A stretch of 64,000 bases of DNA from Cephalopachus bancanus. Its lineage: Eukaryota; Chordata; Mammalia; Primates; Tarsiidae. The notes beneath the pieces are model-generated. The model was not told where the DNA came from. It ran no database searches and saw only the letters and a program-made list of their open reading frames with translations. Numbering within the stretch: position 1 is the first letter of the stretch; the number at the start of each line of letters is the position of its first letter. Of this stretch, positions 10,816 through 22,329 are shown one piece after another. The position numbers and the translations under genes are program-made. The stretch lies in contig JAPVLO010000180.1 of the NCBI GenBank assembly GCA_027257055.1, positions 1,364,001-1,428,000 on the forward strand, read 5' to 3'.

Positions 10816-13479
10816 GTGACCAGTTATTCCTGCAGCACTGGAGACTGAGGAAGGAGGGGGCGGCAGAGAAGCTGCGTGCTGGGCGTTGGGGCAGCTTTGG
10901 GGGATTCTGCAGAGGGGAGACTTTGGAGGGCTCTGGGTGGCTTGGGAGGAGAGGGGGTGCCAGCGTCATGCTTCTGTGGCTGATCAAGTAGTATCGATAT
11001 CGTTCTTTGAGATGTAGCAGAACGAGGCTGGAGGCTCCTTGCGATTATTCCAAGTTGCTGGGCCTCACGTCTTGGGCTGGTCCTTGCAGGGGCGGGGGCC
11101 GTGAGGGGGGGGCCTGGGTTTATCAGGGCTGCCAGTGGCTCCTCCCCCTCCTCAATGCTCCAGGCCATGTTCTGCCACCCACGCTCAGGGTGCTTTTGTG
11201 CATTTCCTGCTATTCTGTGACCTGGATTTTCCAGGACGCTTCTGATTTGTGGTTTGAGAAACATGGCCACTGGGGCAAGTGTGGCCTCTGCAGCTTAGAC
11301 CACACCCGCCCCCTTGGCGCGTCTTAGGGCCCCTGCTGGCTCTCCGGGCCCTGACTGGTGGCTGCAGCCTGTGCTGGCTGGGCGGGGCCGTGGGTGGGGT
11401 TCCCGCTCTCCTGGACACAGGAGGGTGCGTGTTATGCCCGGGTGCCCGGCTCCTGCCTGTCTGTCCCTTCCACCTTCTGTGTCTTGCCCAGAAGAGTCTC
11501 GCTCGGGTGGGGGCAGGGCTCCTGAGTCGTGTTCAGCAGCCTTGAGTGTCTCTGGTGACTGGAGGAGTCGCATCAGAGTTTACTACCAAGTGGGCTGGAG
11601 ACCAGGTGGATGGCCTCCTGGTCGCATCCGCTGGTGGAGCAGGGTGCTGGAGGCGGGCCGGGACACCGAGGAGGCCTCCTAGGGCCTTGCCTCTCCAGGG
11701 GTCAAAGGCGCCAACCTGGGGGAGGACAGCAGCTCCCATCACAGAATCGGGCGCTGAGAGACCGCATGTGTGGCCCTGTCACACTGGCTACCATGGCACT
11801 GCACAGCTAAAGAGGAGTGAAGCCGTGCGTGCTGGGACCACGAGGCTGTGTGGGTTGCCCCCACTGGCTGCATGAGGAAGGGCTTTCTGCTTGTCTCAGC
11901 CACGCCGTGGTGTGTCCATCTCTGTTCTGCCGCCGTTGGGCATGTCCCACCCACTGCACAACTGCGCATCGCTGAGACTGGCAAGGGTGACAGTATGGGC
12001 CCTCATTCTCTCCCACCACACCCCAGAATGGGATGTGTGACTTCTGGGCTGTGCCGACCCAGCCGGCCAGGCCAGGAAGTGAGACCCCGGCCCCAGCACC
12101 TCGTCGTGGGGTGCTGAGCAGGCAAAGCCACCCCCACTGGCCTCAGCAGGGTTCACCCATGCCTTCCCAGTTGCCACGTACCACAGGGCATCGTGGGTAC
12201 CCTCAGGGCCTATGCTGGCCTGCCCACAGAAACACTCGAGATGCAAGGAGAGCATATTGACACCACATCGAGAGATTCCCCAAGCCGGACATGAATCACG
12301 TGTCTGTCAAGTGTCAGCATGGGTCCCGGCAGCCCACCATGAGCCCAGGACCGTTGTGGTGACCTGACTTGGCAAGGGTGCGGTGCGCTGGGGTTGGGGA
12401 GCAGGGAAGTAGGGCTGAGCCTGGTGCCCCAACTTATCACCCACATTCCTCTAAGATGTCCACCTGGCCGCTTTAGCCCTCTTGCCACACCCCCGGGCCT
12501 CCTTTGTACCCTATGGTGTTCTAATCCTAGTGTCGTGGGTTCAGGAGCCGTCAGCCAGGTGTGCCACAGAGGGCTTATCTCGAGGGCTTGCTTGCCAGGC
12601 ACATGCCCGGAGACCAGGTGGTGGAGGACGTACGTGCCTTCTGCCGTGACAGAGGCCAGAGGGGTGCATTCTGGTTGTGGGGTGAGCCCAGGCTCCCGTG
12701 CTCCGGCCTTTCTCTCACCCTCTCCTTCCTCCCCCTCCTCACTAAGGCGGTGCTGTGTCCAGAAGACTCTACCCAAGAGTCCTGTGGCTTCTTGTCACGG
12801 CTCTGCCTCCATTCTCCCTGCCAGTCCAGGCTCCTGTGATGGGATGTGGAACCTGCAGAAAGGACCCCGGACACAGAGCAAGGTGTTCCTGCTCGTTCTG
12901 ACCCTTGAAACGGTCCCCCTAGGATGACCTTGCCATTCCCTACTCTAGAGGCCTGAACTCCTCCTTGGGGTCCCGAGTTCCTCTCAAGCCCAGCTTCCAG
13001 AGGGCCCCTCCAGCCTCACCGGGTACCAGAACTGGTCCCATGTTTCTGTGTGCTGGCTCTGTGGCATCCAGAACATGGACATGCTTGTCTCCAAGGAGCC
13101 CCGGGTCCTTTGACTGGAGAATGGTGTAAGACCCCACGATCCGGGCATTAGGTGTGTTCGTTGCTCCTGGGGTGCCAATGCTTCTAGGACCTCTCAGATG
13201 ACGGGGCGAGGAGTTGCATGTGTGTGTACTGACCCTGTATGGGGGAGACCCACACAGATCTGGAATTATCTTTTGGAGGGCGGGCCCCTCGCAGTACAGG
13301 CTTCACCCGCTAGGTGAGTTTTCTTGGAGCCCTTCGGCATCAGTGGACCAGCTGGCGTTGTTGAGGGAGGCTGCGTTCGGCTTCTGTGAATTTTATCTTG
13401 GATATTCTTTCAGCACGTTTGCCCGTTTCGTGATGGGTGATTTATGAGGGCACCTGCCCACACTTTGCGGAGTGTTCAG
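10816..13479. other. unique sequence, no gene seen
   Basis: About 2.7 kb without an identified transposon. Several 90-190-codon open frames exist on both strands and overlap one another (largest 12210-12776 on the minus strand); none shows a recognisable domain, signal peptide or repeat of a known family. Confidence 0.45.
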
Positions 13480-13805
13480 CAGTTTTTGACCCCAAATGGC
13501 ATGGTCCCCATGCCCCACCATCCCTGTTCACCTGCTCTCACACCCAGTAACTTTTTTGTTGTTTCCCTGGATGAAAAAATTTCTCCAGGAGAAACATTTT
13601 GTGGAAGAGGTGAGACAAGAAACGGCAGAAGCACGAAAGGGCACCCAAGTGGACACATTTAAAGACTGTTTTGAGCCATGGAAAAGCATCTTGATAGGTG
13701 GATTGCGTCCAACAGGGAGGACATGGAAGGTGACCAAAGTCTAAACATGTAAGAATCAATATTCAACTTTCAATAAATAAATTCTGTTTTGGGGTCCCCC
13801 TTGTA
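13480..13805 (+). mobile_element. mariner-type DNA transposon, 3' end
   Basis: The segment holds the last part of a Tc1/mariner transposase and ends about 45 bp later at ttttggggtccccctt (13786-13801), which resembles a mariner terminal repeat. The 5' boundary is not clear; the element may extend upstream toward 13320. Such copies moved by cut-and-paste and are long dead in primates. Confidence 0.65.
13507..13744 (+). pseudogene. mariner transposase remnant, C-terminal
   Basis: One frame reads PHHPCSPALTPSNFF (13513-13557), which corresponds to the SPDLAPxDF block around the third catalytic aspartate of the DD34D triad. A one-base frameshift near 13553-13563 moves reading to LFPWMKKFLQEKHF and then EVRQETAEARKG and FKDCFEPWK, ending at a TAA at 13742-13744. 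Both aspartates of the block are replaced (SPA, PSN), so even without the frameshift it could not catalyse transposition. What is seen is the order of these motifs. Family assignment to mariner is from knowledge of the family; the exact subfamily is not determined. Confidence 0.7.
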
Positions 13806-13842
13806 TATGCACATCTCTCTACTTCATGCTACGTGTAGCCAT

Positions 13843-14143
13843 TTTTTTTTTTTTTTTTTTTTTAGTTGGAGTCTCACTCTTTCACACAGACTGGAGGGCG
13901 GTGACATGCTCACGGCTACTGCGGCACCCACCTGCTGGGGTCAGGTGACTCTTCTGCGTCAGGCTTCCAAGTTGCTGGAACTACAGGCATGAGCCACCAC
14001 GCCTGGCTAATTTTTTTTTCATTGTAGAGATGAGGGCTCACCAAGTTGCCAAGGCTGGTCTCAAACCCCTGGGATCAGGCAGTCCTTTTGCCTCTGCCTC
14101 CGGAAGTGCTGGGATGACAGGCGTGAGCACCATGACCATGCCC
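13843..14143 (-). mobile_element. Alu element, lineage-specific subfamily, antisense
   Basis: A 22-base T tract leads into agttggagtctcactctttc, and both arms follow in antisense. The 12-bp TSD acgtgtagccat (13831-13842) / acatgtagccat (14149-14160), one mismatch, brackets it. Right-arm words ctggagggcggtgacatgct and cttccaagttgctggaacta carry the variants shared with the other younger Alus here. Confidence 0.95.
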
Positions 14144-14191
14144 AACTTACATGTAGCCATCTTTAAGCTGAACGGGGCTATCCTGATGTCT

Positions 14192-14255
14192 TCAGTGCTG
14201 ACCCACCCTCCCATGACCATGTCAGTGCTGACCTTGTCAGCCTCCCGTGACCATG
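14192..14255. repeat. 30-34-bp tandem duplication
   Basis: Two copies start tcagtgctgacc and end cctcccatgaccatg or cctcccgtgaccatg. Confidence 0.75.
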
Positions 14256-14343
14256 TCACCTCCCCTGCTGTTTGTAGCTGCCCTTTCCAGTGCAAGAAGC
14301 CTGGCTCCCTGCACCTGCCGTCCATTGACGTAACACTCAGCTT

Positions 14344-14376
14344 CTGTGTGTGTGTGTGTCTGTGTGTGTGTGTGTA
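14344..14376. repeat. (TG)n microsatellite
   Basis: About 16 TG dinucleotides with one CT interruption. Confidence 0.9.
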
Positions 14377-14764
14377 GTTGTACCCTCTACTGCCTAGACT
14401 CGGGTGTGTACAGGGTTTTGACCTGCACATTTCAATGTTTCCAAAGCCACCCAGATCAGCTCCGTATTCCCCAACCGCTTCGGGATACGTGCTTCACACA
14501 TCTCTAATATGTGTAGGCTTTTATGTTGTGCGTTTCAGCGTGGGTTCCGTCCACCTCCTAAATGACTTTTTAAAAACATTAATTCATCAAGGTTCTCTGG
14601 GCTGTCAAGCTCCCTGGGTTTCGAGACGCTTGATGTCTTCCCTTCACCATCGCGGACCCCTGGGCAGTCTCAGCCCCCCAGATATGCCCAAGCTCCGCCT
14701 CTGTAGCCTTCACTCTCCCCGGGGCCCTGCTGGCCATGGTGGACCAGCTCGAGCGTTGCCTCTT

Positions 14765-15705
14765 CCAAAATGCCACAGAGTCACACAGCATATGTGGCCT
14801 TTCTAAACTGGCTTCTTGCCCTTAGCAATGTGCTCTTACGACTCAGCCTCATCTTCTTGTGGCTTGGCGGGCCATTTCCTTTTTGTCACTGGATAGTATT
14901 CCACTGTCTGGATTTTTTTTTTTTTTTTGAGTTGGAGTTTCATTCTGTCACCCAGGCTGGAGGGCAGTGGCACGTTCCCAACCAGCACAGCCTCGACCTG
15001 CTGAGCTCAGGCGATCCTTCTGCCTCAGCCTTCCAAGCAGCCAGAACTATAGGTGCACGCCACCATGCCAGGCTGTTTTTGATTTATTGTAGAGACAAGG
15101 TCTCACCATGTTGTCCAGGCTGGCCTCAAACCCCCAGGCTCAGGCCATCCTCTTGCCTCGGCTCCGCAAAGCACTGGGATTACAGGCTGAGCCACCAAGC
15201 CCAGCCACTGTCTGGATGTTATCTGTTCACCAGTTACATCTTGGTTGCTTCCAGTTTTTGGAGATTATCTACCTGGGTAAGGCTGCTGTGAACACTCACG
15301 TGCAGGTTTTTATGTGGCCTGACTTTGAGTACAGCTGAGTTTATAGCAGGAGTGTAATTGTTTGATTGTTTGATAAGATGATGTTTTAAAAAGAATGCCA
15401 CATTGGTTTCCAAAGTGCCGGGACTGCTCCACACTCTCACTGAACATGTTCCTGCTGCCCCATCCTTGACAGGCATTGGAATTGTTGGCTTTGGGTCTGA
15501 GCTGTTCTTCCAGGTGTGCGGTCGTGCTTCCTTGCTGTTCAGATTCGCAATGCCCTCATGACGCATTGTGCCGAGCGTCTTCCGCTCACTTGCCATCTGT
15601 GCACCCTCTTTGGTGAGGGGTCTGCTCCGAGCTTTGACCATTTCTTGGCTGGGATGTGTGTATTCTTGACTATTGCATATCAAGGGCTGTTTGCATGTTT
15701 TGGGG
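14765..15705 (-). mobile_element. old L1 (L1M) fragment, antisense, split by an Alu
   Basis: The + strand reads the reverse complement of the late part of an old L1: atgccacagagtcacacagc, ggatagtattccactgtctg, then after the Alu catcttggttgcttccagtt, caggtttttatgtggcctga, gccacattggtttccaaagt and ctttggtgaggggtctgctc. The order is that of antisense L1 across the interruption, so a single element was split. All reading frames are broken. Confidence 0.75.
14914..15204 (-). mobile_element. Alu element, lineage-specific subfamily, nested in L1
   Basis: A perfect 13-bp TSD, ccactgtctggat, lies at 14901-14913 and 15205-15217. The body starts with a T tract and gagttggagtttcattctgt and shows ctcgacctgctgagctcagg, ccttccaagcagccagaact and attacaggctgagccacc (the usual cgt reduced), variants also seen at 22,104 and 60,610. 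Confidence 0.96.
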
Positions 15706-17341
15706 ATGTCCAGCCAGCCTTCCTTCCACCCCTCCCCTTCCCGTGTCCTTCCGGGAGGGATCAGTACCACTGGCTTCTGAGTGATCACGGCCCTGCAAGT
15801 GTACACTGGGTTGGTTCTCAGCTTCCTCTGCTGCCGTTGAGGACTGAGCTCTGTGGGGTTTCAGAGTTGCTCTCCACGCGTCCACCCAAGTTCTGGCTTC
15901 CACAGCTGCGTTGCTGGGTCCCCTTTCCGTCTCCCATTTGTGGGTGTCAGTGCTTATATTTTAACTGTCATTCCAGACAGGGCCTGGGAGGAAATCAGAG
16001 CAGATGCCAGTGCCCGATTGACTATGTTTAATCGGCGTCCACTCTGACCGGGCCCAGCCTCCGTGGCTGTGAAGGATTTCGAGTGTCACCCTGTCCAGAG
16101 GCAGTTTTTCCTGTGTGTCCTTTAGGACCGGTGGCGATGTCTCCTCTCTGACGCCTTCTCTGGTTTCTCCCACTGCCAGCAGCGCTAACAACCCTGAGCC
16201 CGCGTGGATGCTGCGTCCTTCCCTGACTGCATTCGTTGACAGCATCTGCAAAGCTGCCCCTTTCCACCCGGCACTTGGAGCGACTTCCTGTCTGTCTTAG
16301 AGTTCCAGCACCCGACCTAGGGGACACCCAGAGCCTGTCCATCCACCAGGTGCTCTGTGGAAAGAGGCCTTCCCACCCTCCCTGCGACCTTCGTGAGGCC
16401 TGGTGGGGCTCAGGCTGTCTGAAGCTGACCTCAGTCCCTGAACTCCTCCTGGGAGCCTTCTCCTCTACCTAGATCCTCTCCCTGGAGACTGTGTCCATGT
16501 GCTCGATGGAGTTTGTGATTGGGAAGACCACAGCTCCTTGGGGTGTGGCTGTGTGGTGTGCCTGTGTGCCAGCGTGGGGGGCCCTGCCGGGTGGGGGCTG
16601 GAGAGCGGCCCCTGGAAGGCATCCTTTCCCCATAATTGGCATGGGGCAGCTCTCTTCCCCAAGGCGAGGCCCAGAGCCTTTGCAGAATGACAGCAGCTCC
16701 CTCAGCCTGGCCACCTGCTTGAACTGGCCTTGCGGCCACATGGCACCAGAAACAAGGATGAGGGAGTGTGCCCCCGACTGCAGGGCCACTGTAGCAGCGG
16801 CCTCCGGGCAGTAGGCTGAGTGCCGCCGCCACCCTGGGCAGGAGACTGTGTGCCAGGACCCTGAAGGGTGGGGGGCCTGGATGGCCCTGGATGACTGACA
16901 GCCCTGGCTCCAGCAGCCTGGCCTGGCCATGGGCTGACTCCAGGCAGCCAGGCCTGCCCTGGGTCTCAGACATCATGGCCCAAATGGCACCTAACCGGGA
17001 GCCATGGGTCACGCTGGAAGCTTGAGTTTTCTGAGCCATCTTCCTTCTGGGACCCCCCATAGGGGCAGAAAGGGCCAGGCAATCTTTCTTCTGGGTGACA
17101 TCCATAGGTGCTGGAGGGCCTGGGAGCCCTCCCTCAGAGCCACCTTTCCTGCACCGACCCCAGAGTTCTGCTGGACCCAGCTGAGACATAGATGATGGCT
17201 TTAGGCTAAGATGTTGTTTAAAATGCAAACAGCCATGAGAGGGACTTGTGGATAGGCTTACTGGGCACTGACACCCTGATGTGGGCTGCTTTAAAATACT
17301 CGTTAGGCGGCCAGAGCTGGAGGGGGCTTAGAATGTCTCTC
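15706..17341. other. unique sequence, no gene seen
   Basis: No repeat is recognised. A 265-codon antisense open frame (16431-17228) lacks any known domain and overlaps equally open frames on the other strand, so I do not call it. Confidence 0.4.
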
Positions 17342-17490
17342 CTTCTTGAAGCATGGTCTGGGCCTGTGGCGTCCGCATCTCCTGGGAGCTGGCTAGAAAT
17401 GCAGGTTCTCTGGTCCCTTGAGAACTGCTGAGCCAGGAACTCTGGGGTGGGGCCTGCATGGCTTGTCTCCAGCCTCCCAGGCGATTCTGG
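17342..17490 (+). mobile_element. MER5A-like hAT DNA transposon relic
   Basis: The series cgcatctcctgggagctggc, tagaaatgcaggttctctgg, aactctggggtggggcctgc and ctcccaggcgattctgg follows the MER5A body closely. It is a non-autonomous element with no coding capacity. Confidence 0.75.
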
Positions 17491-18650
17491 GCAACTGCAA
17501 GTGAAGAAACTGCATAAAAGACCAGCAGACCAAACACAGGGCCCCACCGTGGGCCCCACCGTGGCCACCATGCTGGTGGGCAGCAGGCCTGGGGCCAGAA
17601 GTAGCCTCTGGGTCCCGGCCTGTCATTTCCAAGGGACGGCATCCAGGCAGGAGTTCCCATCTGGAGGCTCCACGGAAGCCCCGTGGCAGGCACGTGGCCT
17701 CACTGGACCCACCTTGCCACGGCCCCGCGACCAGTCTCCAGCACGTAGAGGGGAGCCGAGGCTCAGTGAGGCTGACCCTGCCTGGGCTCTCGCCTGCCGC
17801 TGCCACTCTCACCTGCGTGTGTGGTGTGTGTGTGGACACACGGGGGCCATGCCCGGGCTGGTGCTCCTCAGGGTCCTGCGGAAGGCTCCCTCCTTCTCCC
17901 GGGAAGGTCGGAGCTGCTGTCCTCTGACCCACCTTCCCAGCTCTGCCTCCATGCTGGGGGGACCCCCGTCGCGTCCTTCCCACCGTGCTTTTCGTGTGAC
18001 CCGGGAGTCAGCTGCCTGGGCGACCTGGAGCTGCTCGGGGAGGCCCAAGCCTGCAGAGGGGCCGAGCCCAGGACAGAGAGGCCAGGGTTTCCCCACATCT
18101 GGACAGAGGCAGCTCCTTGGAAGCTGGGACCCGAGGGCAGGCAGACACAAGTGGGGCGGGCGGGAGGCGTGGGACAGAGGAAATTAAAGGGAGGCTGGAG
18201 TCTGGGCTAGCTTCCTTCCAGCTGCGCGGCGGCGTTTTTGGCAGGCACAGGCAGGGCTGGCCTGTAAGTTTCCAGTCCGCCCGCTCATTGTCCTGCCCAG
18301 AAACACCAGATGAAAGAAACCGTGGAATGAGGACCCAGGAGCTGGGGGCCCGCCCTCGGGACGTCGGCGGGGCTCCCAGCCAGCGCCTCCCTGTGCCTGC
18401 CCGGTCCAGCTGCCCCTGCAGCTCCTGCCTCGGCTTTGGGACTGGTGGTGGGGGAGGGGTGCGGGGAAGGCGTTCTCCAAGGACCCCTCATCCCACCAGA
18501 TGTCTGCCTGCTACCTGTCCTGTGCTGAAAGCCCCCATTGGTGCCTTCCATGGAGTCTTCAGTGGTGTTGGGTTGAAGTAAAGTGCCTGAGGAAGGGTGG
18601 TGCGCAACTATGGACGCTGTCAGAGTTCCATTAGATAAGGGGCTCAGTGG
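17491..18650. other. unique sequence, partly CpG-bearing
   Basis: Nothing gene-like is supported. The part from about 18195 to 18450 (tgcgcggcggcgtttttggc, gcccgccctcgggacgtcgg) is richer in CpG than its surroundings but too weak to call an island with confidence. Confidence 0.4.
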
Positions 18651-18943
18651 CTGGACTCGGTGAATCAGCCTGTCATCCCAGCACTTTGGGAGGCCGACAT
18701 GAGTGGACTGCCTGAGCCCGGGGTTCGAGATCCACCCGGGCAACTTGGCGAGACCTTATCTCTACAATAAATCAGAAATAATTAGCTGGGCGTGGTAGTA
18801 CGCATCTGTAGTTCTAGCTACTTGGAAGGCTGAAGTGGAAGGACTGCTGGAGCCCAGCAGTTGGAGACTGCGGTAGCTGGGAGCATGCCACTGCACTCCA
18901 GTCTGGATGACAGAGTGAGACTCCAACTCAAAAAAAAAAAAAA
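18651..18943 (+). mobile_element. Alu element, lineage-specific subfamily
   Basis: It carries accttatctctacaataaa, ctacttggaaggctgaagtg, gagcccagcagttggagact and gagtgagactccaactc, and ends in a 14-A tail. Flanks ggctcagtgg (18641-18650) and tgctcagtgg (18947-18956) form a 9-of-10 TSD. The first bases of the left arm are disturbed. Confidence 0.94.
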
Positions 18944-19200
18944 GGGTGCTCAGTGGACATGGCTGAACACTTGAGTGGAGGTGTCTGGGAGAGAGGGACC
19001 AAAATAAGGTGGGAGGATGGCAGGGACAGCGTTTTGGGTCACCAGAACCATGCCTAATGGTGCCGGAGGGACCCCAGATATTGGGGGGAGACTGCCTTGC
19101 CAAGGGGCAGGAAGTGATGGGGTCAGAGCCTGCAGACCTGGCCTTTCGCCTCCCAGAAAAACGTTCTTCCTAGAGCTCCCGTGTTTTGTTCCTCACCTGA

Positions 19201-19544
<344 letters not shown>

Positions 19545-19554
19545 AGTTCCTGCA

Positions 19555-21169
19555 GCCTGACATCCCCCTTCTGGAAGAGGGGCCTTCTCCAGAAGGATGT
19601 TCGGTGGGCTGGATCTGTGTGGTCTTGAGCACACTCGGTGGCTCCCTAGGAGCCAGGCACTGAGTGGGGGTCTGTGGAGACGGAGAAGGAAAACCCCATC
19701 CTTCCTTGCATGGGAGTTCATGGTCCAGCGAACTTACCATGGGGAAAGGTAAAACTAAAACCTGCGGTGCTGTGTGGTCCTGGGTTCTCTTGGGGCTGTG
19801 CGCAGGGTGCCTCCAGCCAGGAGGGAGGCCCCGCTTGGCCAGGGAGGGCTGGCCTTGGAGATGTGTGCGCTGGTGTTGGAGAATGCTAGGGACTTACCAG
19901 TTGGGGGAGGAGCTGGGCTGAGGATGGGGAAGGGCGTCCAGGTGGGGGACTGCACGAGGAGGGCTTGCACTCCCGGGACCTGCGAGCAGGGTTGAATTGT
20001 GGTTACTGGCAGGGTGTGTCTAGGGAAGGGCTAGGAGACAGGCCGCAGAGGGAGGCTGGGCCAGACCCCGAAGGCCTTGACCGTGATGGTGCTGAGGGGG
20101 TTGGAGTTTGTCATCCCCCGAGGGTGGTGAGGAGCCACTGAAAAGTTTTATTAGTCAATCAGTGCTGACTGTCCAATAAGCAGGCCCTAGGTTCTGACGG
20201 CTTAGCTCCCATAAAGGCTTAATTGTACTCCTGTGAGGTCCCGGGGCCCAAGGGAAGGAAGAGGAAGCGGTGGAGGCTGGTCAGCACTTCACTCCCTCAG
20301 TTCCAGCCCGTTGGTCAGAGCCGGTGACATGGCCAGGCCTGAAGAGGAGGCCGGAGCCATCCCGAGGCACAGCACATTTGGAGAGCAATGGCGGTCACTG
20401 CAGCAAAGGATTTTATCCTGGACGATGGTGTGGTCGGATGTGTCACTTAGGACGTTCCCTCTGGCAGCTGGATGCGGAATGGATTGAGGGGTTTCAAGCA
20501 CAGAGGCAGGGAGGCCAAGCAGAGGCTCTTCTGATCATCCAGCGAGAGGGCTCCTGCCCCAAGTGCCTGTCAGACCAAGGCAGGTGGGCACCCGGGTTGT
20601 GAGGAGCCATGGGAGGTGGCGGTGGTGGTGGTGGCGAAGAAGGCGGCCCCGGAGACAGGAGTCAGCGAAGGCCTTGGTGCCCAGCGGGTGTGCTCAGACG
20701 CAGCTGTCAGGCCTCGGCTGGGCCCGACTGCTCTTGGTGTCTCTCGAGTCCGGCCCTGCCAGGGTGGGGACTCATCTGCCTTCCTCCACGTGCTGGCCCT
20801 TGGTGGGATGAGCAGCTGGCGTTCAAATCCCTGGGTGCGAGTGAAGGCTTGGAGGAGAAGGGGCAGGGTGGATGCGTCTTGGGGTGCCGCGGCACCCAGT
20901 GGCCCACCTCCGAGGTGGTCGTGACTCTCCTGCGTGCCTGACCTCACCGCCGCCTACTTGTACCTCTTGGTCTGATGACAACCGCCGCATCCCAAGTCCC
21001 GTCAGGTGTGTTCAGAAGAAGCCACCGCCATCGGCCTCTGCATACCTGTGCTCGTCTTAACTGGTGCCTGGCTGGGGCCCCCATGCCACTCCACAGGGGC
21101 GGTGGAGGTGGATATGCCCTGCCCAGCCCCCTCCTACTGCTGTCCAGGGTACACCAGGCTAGGGGATCC
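19555..21169. other. unique sequence with a short (GGT)n tract
   Basis: No gene is supported. A GGT/GGC trinucleotide tract (20609-20632) encodes only glycine-rich or valine-rich runs by chance. A small AT-rich patch at 20140-20230 is unassigned. Confidence 0.4.
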
Positions 21170-21260
21170 ACGGGCTGGTGTAAATCTTGCTGTTGACTGG
21201 GTAATCTTGGAGTCGCCCTCTGTGCCCGGGCCTCAGTTTTCCCTTCTGAGAGCTGGGACC
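21170..21260 (+). mobile_element. MIR SINE fragment
   Basis: The words gttgactgggtaatcttgga, tgcccgggcctcagttttcc and cttctgagagctggg follow the sense-strand MIR core. Confidence 0.55.
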
Positions 21261-21832
21261 TGGGTGGGCATGGGGGTTTCGGATGATTGCCAAGCTCGCC
21301 CCAGCTCCCCAGGACAGAAACAGTGTCTCCGGGTCTGGCAGCATTCAGAGCAGTGGTTTTTCGGCCAGGGATGGGAACACGGGCGGCTTGTGGGGGGTTT
21401 CCGGGAGGTGGCCTGGGGCCTGGCACCGATCGGTATCAATCCTGGCAGTTGTGGATACTGAGGAAGGAGCCCCTTTGGGGGACACATGAAACTGCACACC
21501 TTTTTTTTCCCAGAAGAAGATGTGACGTGCCCGGACCACATGCCACGCACCTGCCCCTGCACCTTTAACTCCAGGACCCTTGTGGCCACCCAGATGTGGT
21601 CACCTCCTGGCACAGCCTGCTCTCCTTCCTTGGTGGGTTCAGGATTTCTTTGACAAGGTCACTGCATGATTCTTACTGTGCGAGGCCCTCAGAAGGCCAC
21701 ACAGAAGGTCTCAGCGTGTCTCTCTGACCTCATGGGAGGCCAGATGAGGCCTGGCCAGAGAGAGGCAGAAAATCACGTCAGACGTGATTACCACATGTGT
21801 ATATACAGGGACTCTGAAGGCACTTGATGGGG

Positions 21833-21987
21833 GAGTGTGTGTGCGCGTGTGTATGTACATCTGTGTGCATGTGGGGATGGGTGTGCAGGTGGATCTGTGG
21901 GCGTGTGTGTGTGGGTGGATGGGCGTGTGTATGTGTGCATATGTGGGTGTGTGTGTGTGCATGTGTGTGGGTATATGGGTGTGTGGA
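21833..21987. repeat. TG-rich degenerate minisatellite
   Basis: A 155-bp tract of TG, TGTA, GGTGGAT and GCATGTG words. It leaves all + frames open, giving cysteine/valine-rich nonsense peptides. Confidence 0.9.
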
Positions 21988-22103
21988 GGGGCACTGTTAC
22001 CTTCATCAATATATCTTCTGGGAAGGATTCTTTCCTTTTTTGAATTAAGACTTTTGCTTTACAAGTAGTTGTAAAAAATATAACACGGAGAGATCCCATG
22101 TAC

Positions 22104-22329
22104 TTTTTTTTTTTTTTTGAGTTGGAGTCTCACCGTCGCCCAGGCTGGAGTGCAATGGCACACTCCCAGCCACTGCAGTCTCGACCTGCTAGGCTCCAAC
22201 AATCCTTCCGCCTCAGCCTTCCAAGTAGCTGGAACTACAGGCACCTGCTACCATGCCCAGCTAATTTTTGATTTTTCGCCTCGGCCTCCCAAAGTGCTGG
22301 GATTGCAGGCTGAGCCACCGAGCCTGGCC
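22104..22329 (-). mobile_element. Alu element nested in L1, with internal deletion
   Basis: The perfect 12-bp TSD gatcccatgtac (22092-22103 and 22330-22341) interrupts antisense L1 sequence. The right arm carries ctcgacctgctaggctccaa and ccttccaagtagctggaact; the left arm lacks about 70 bp between gatttttc and gcctcggcctcccaaagt. It ends ttgcaggctgagccaccgag. Confidence 0.95.

Noticed and set aside
16431..17228. 265-codon open frame on -
   Set aside because: No motif or known family, and mirrored by + strand frames; no splice or start support.
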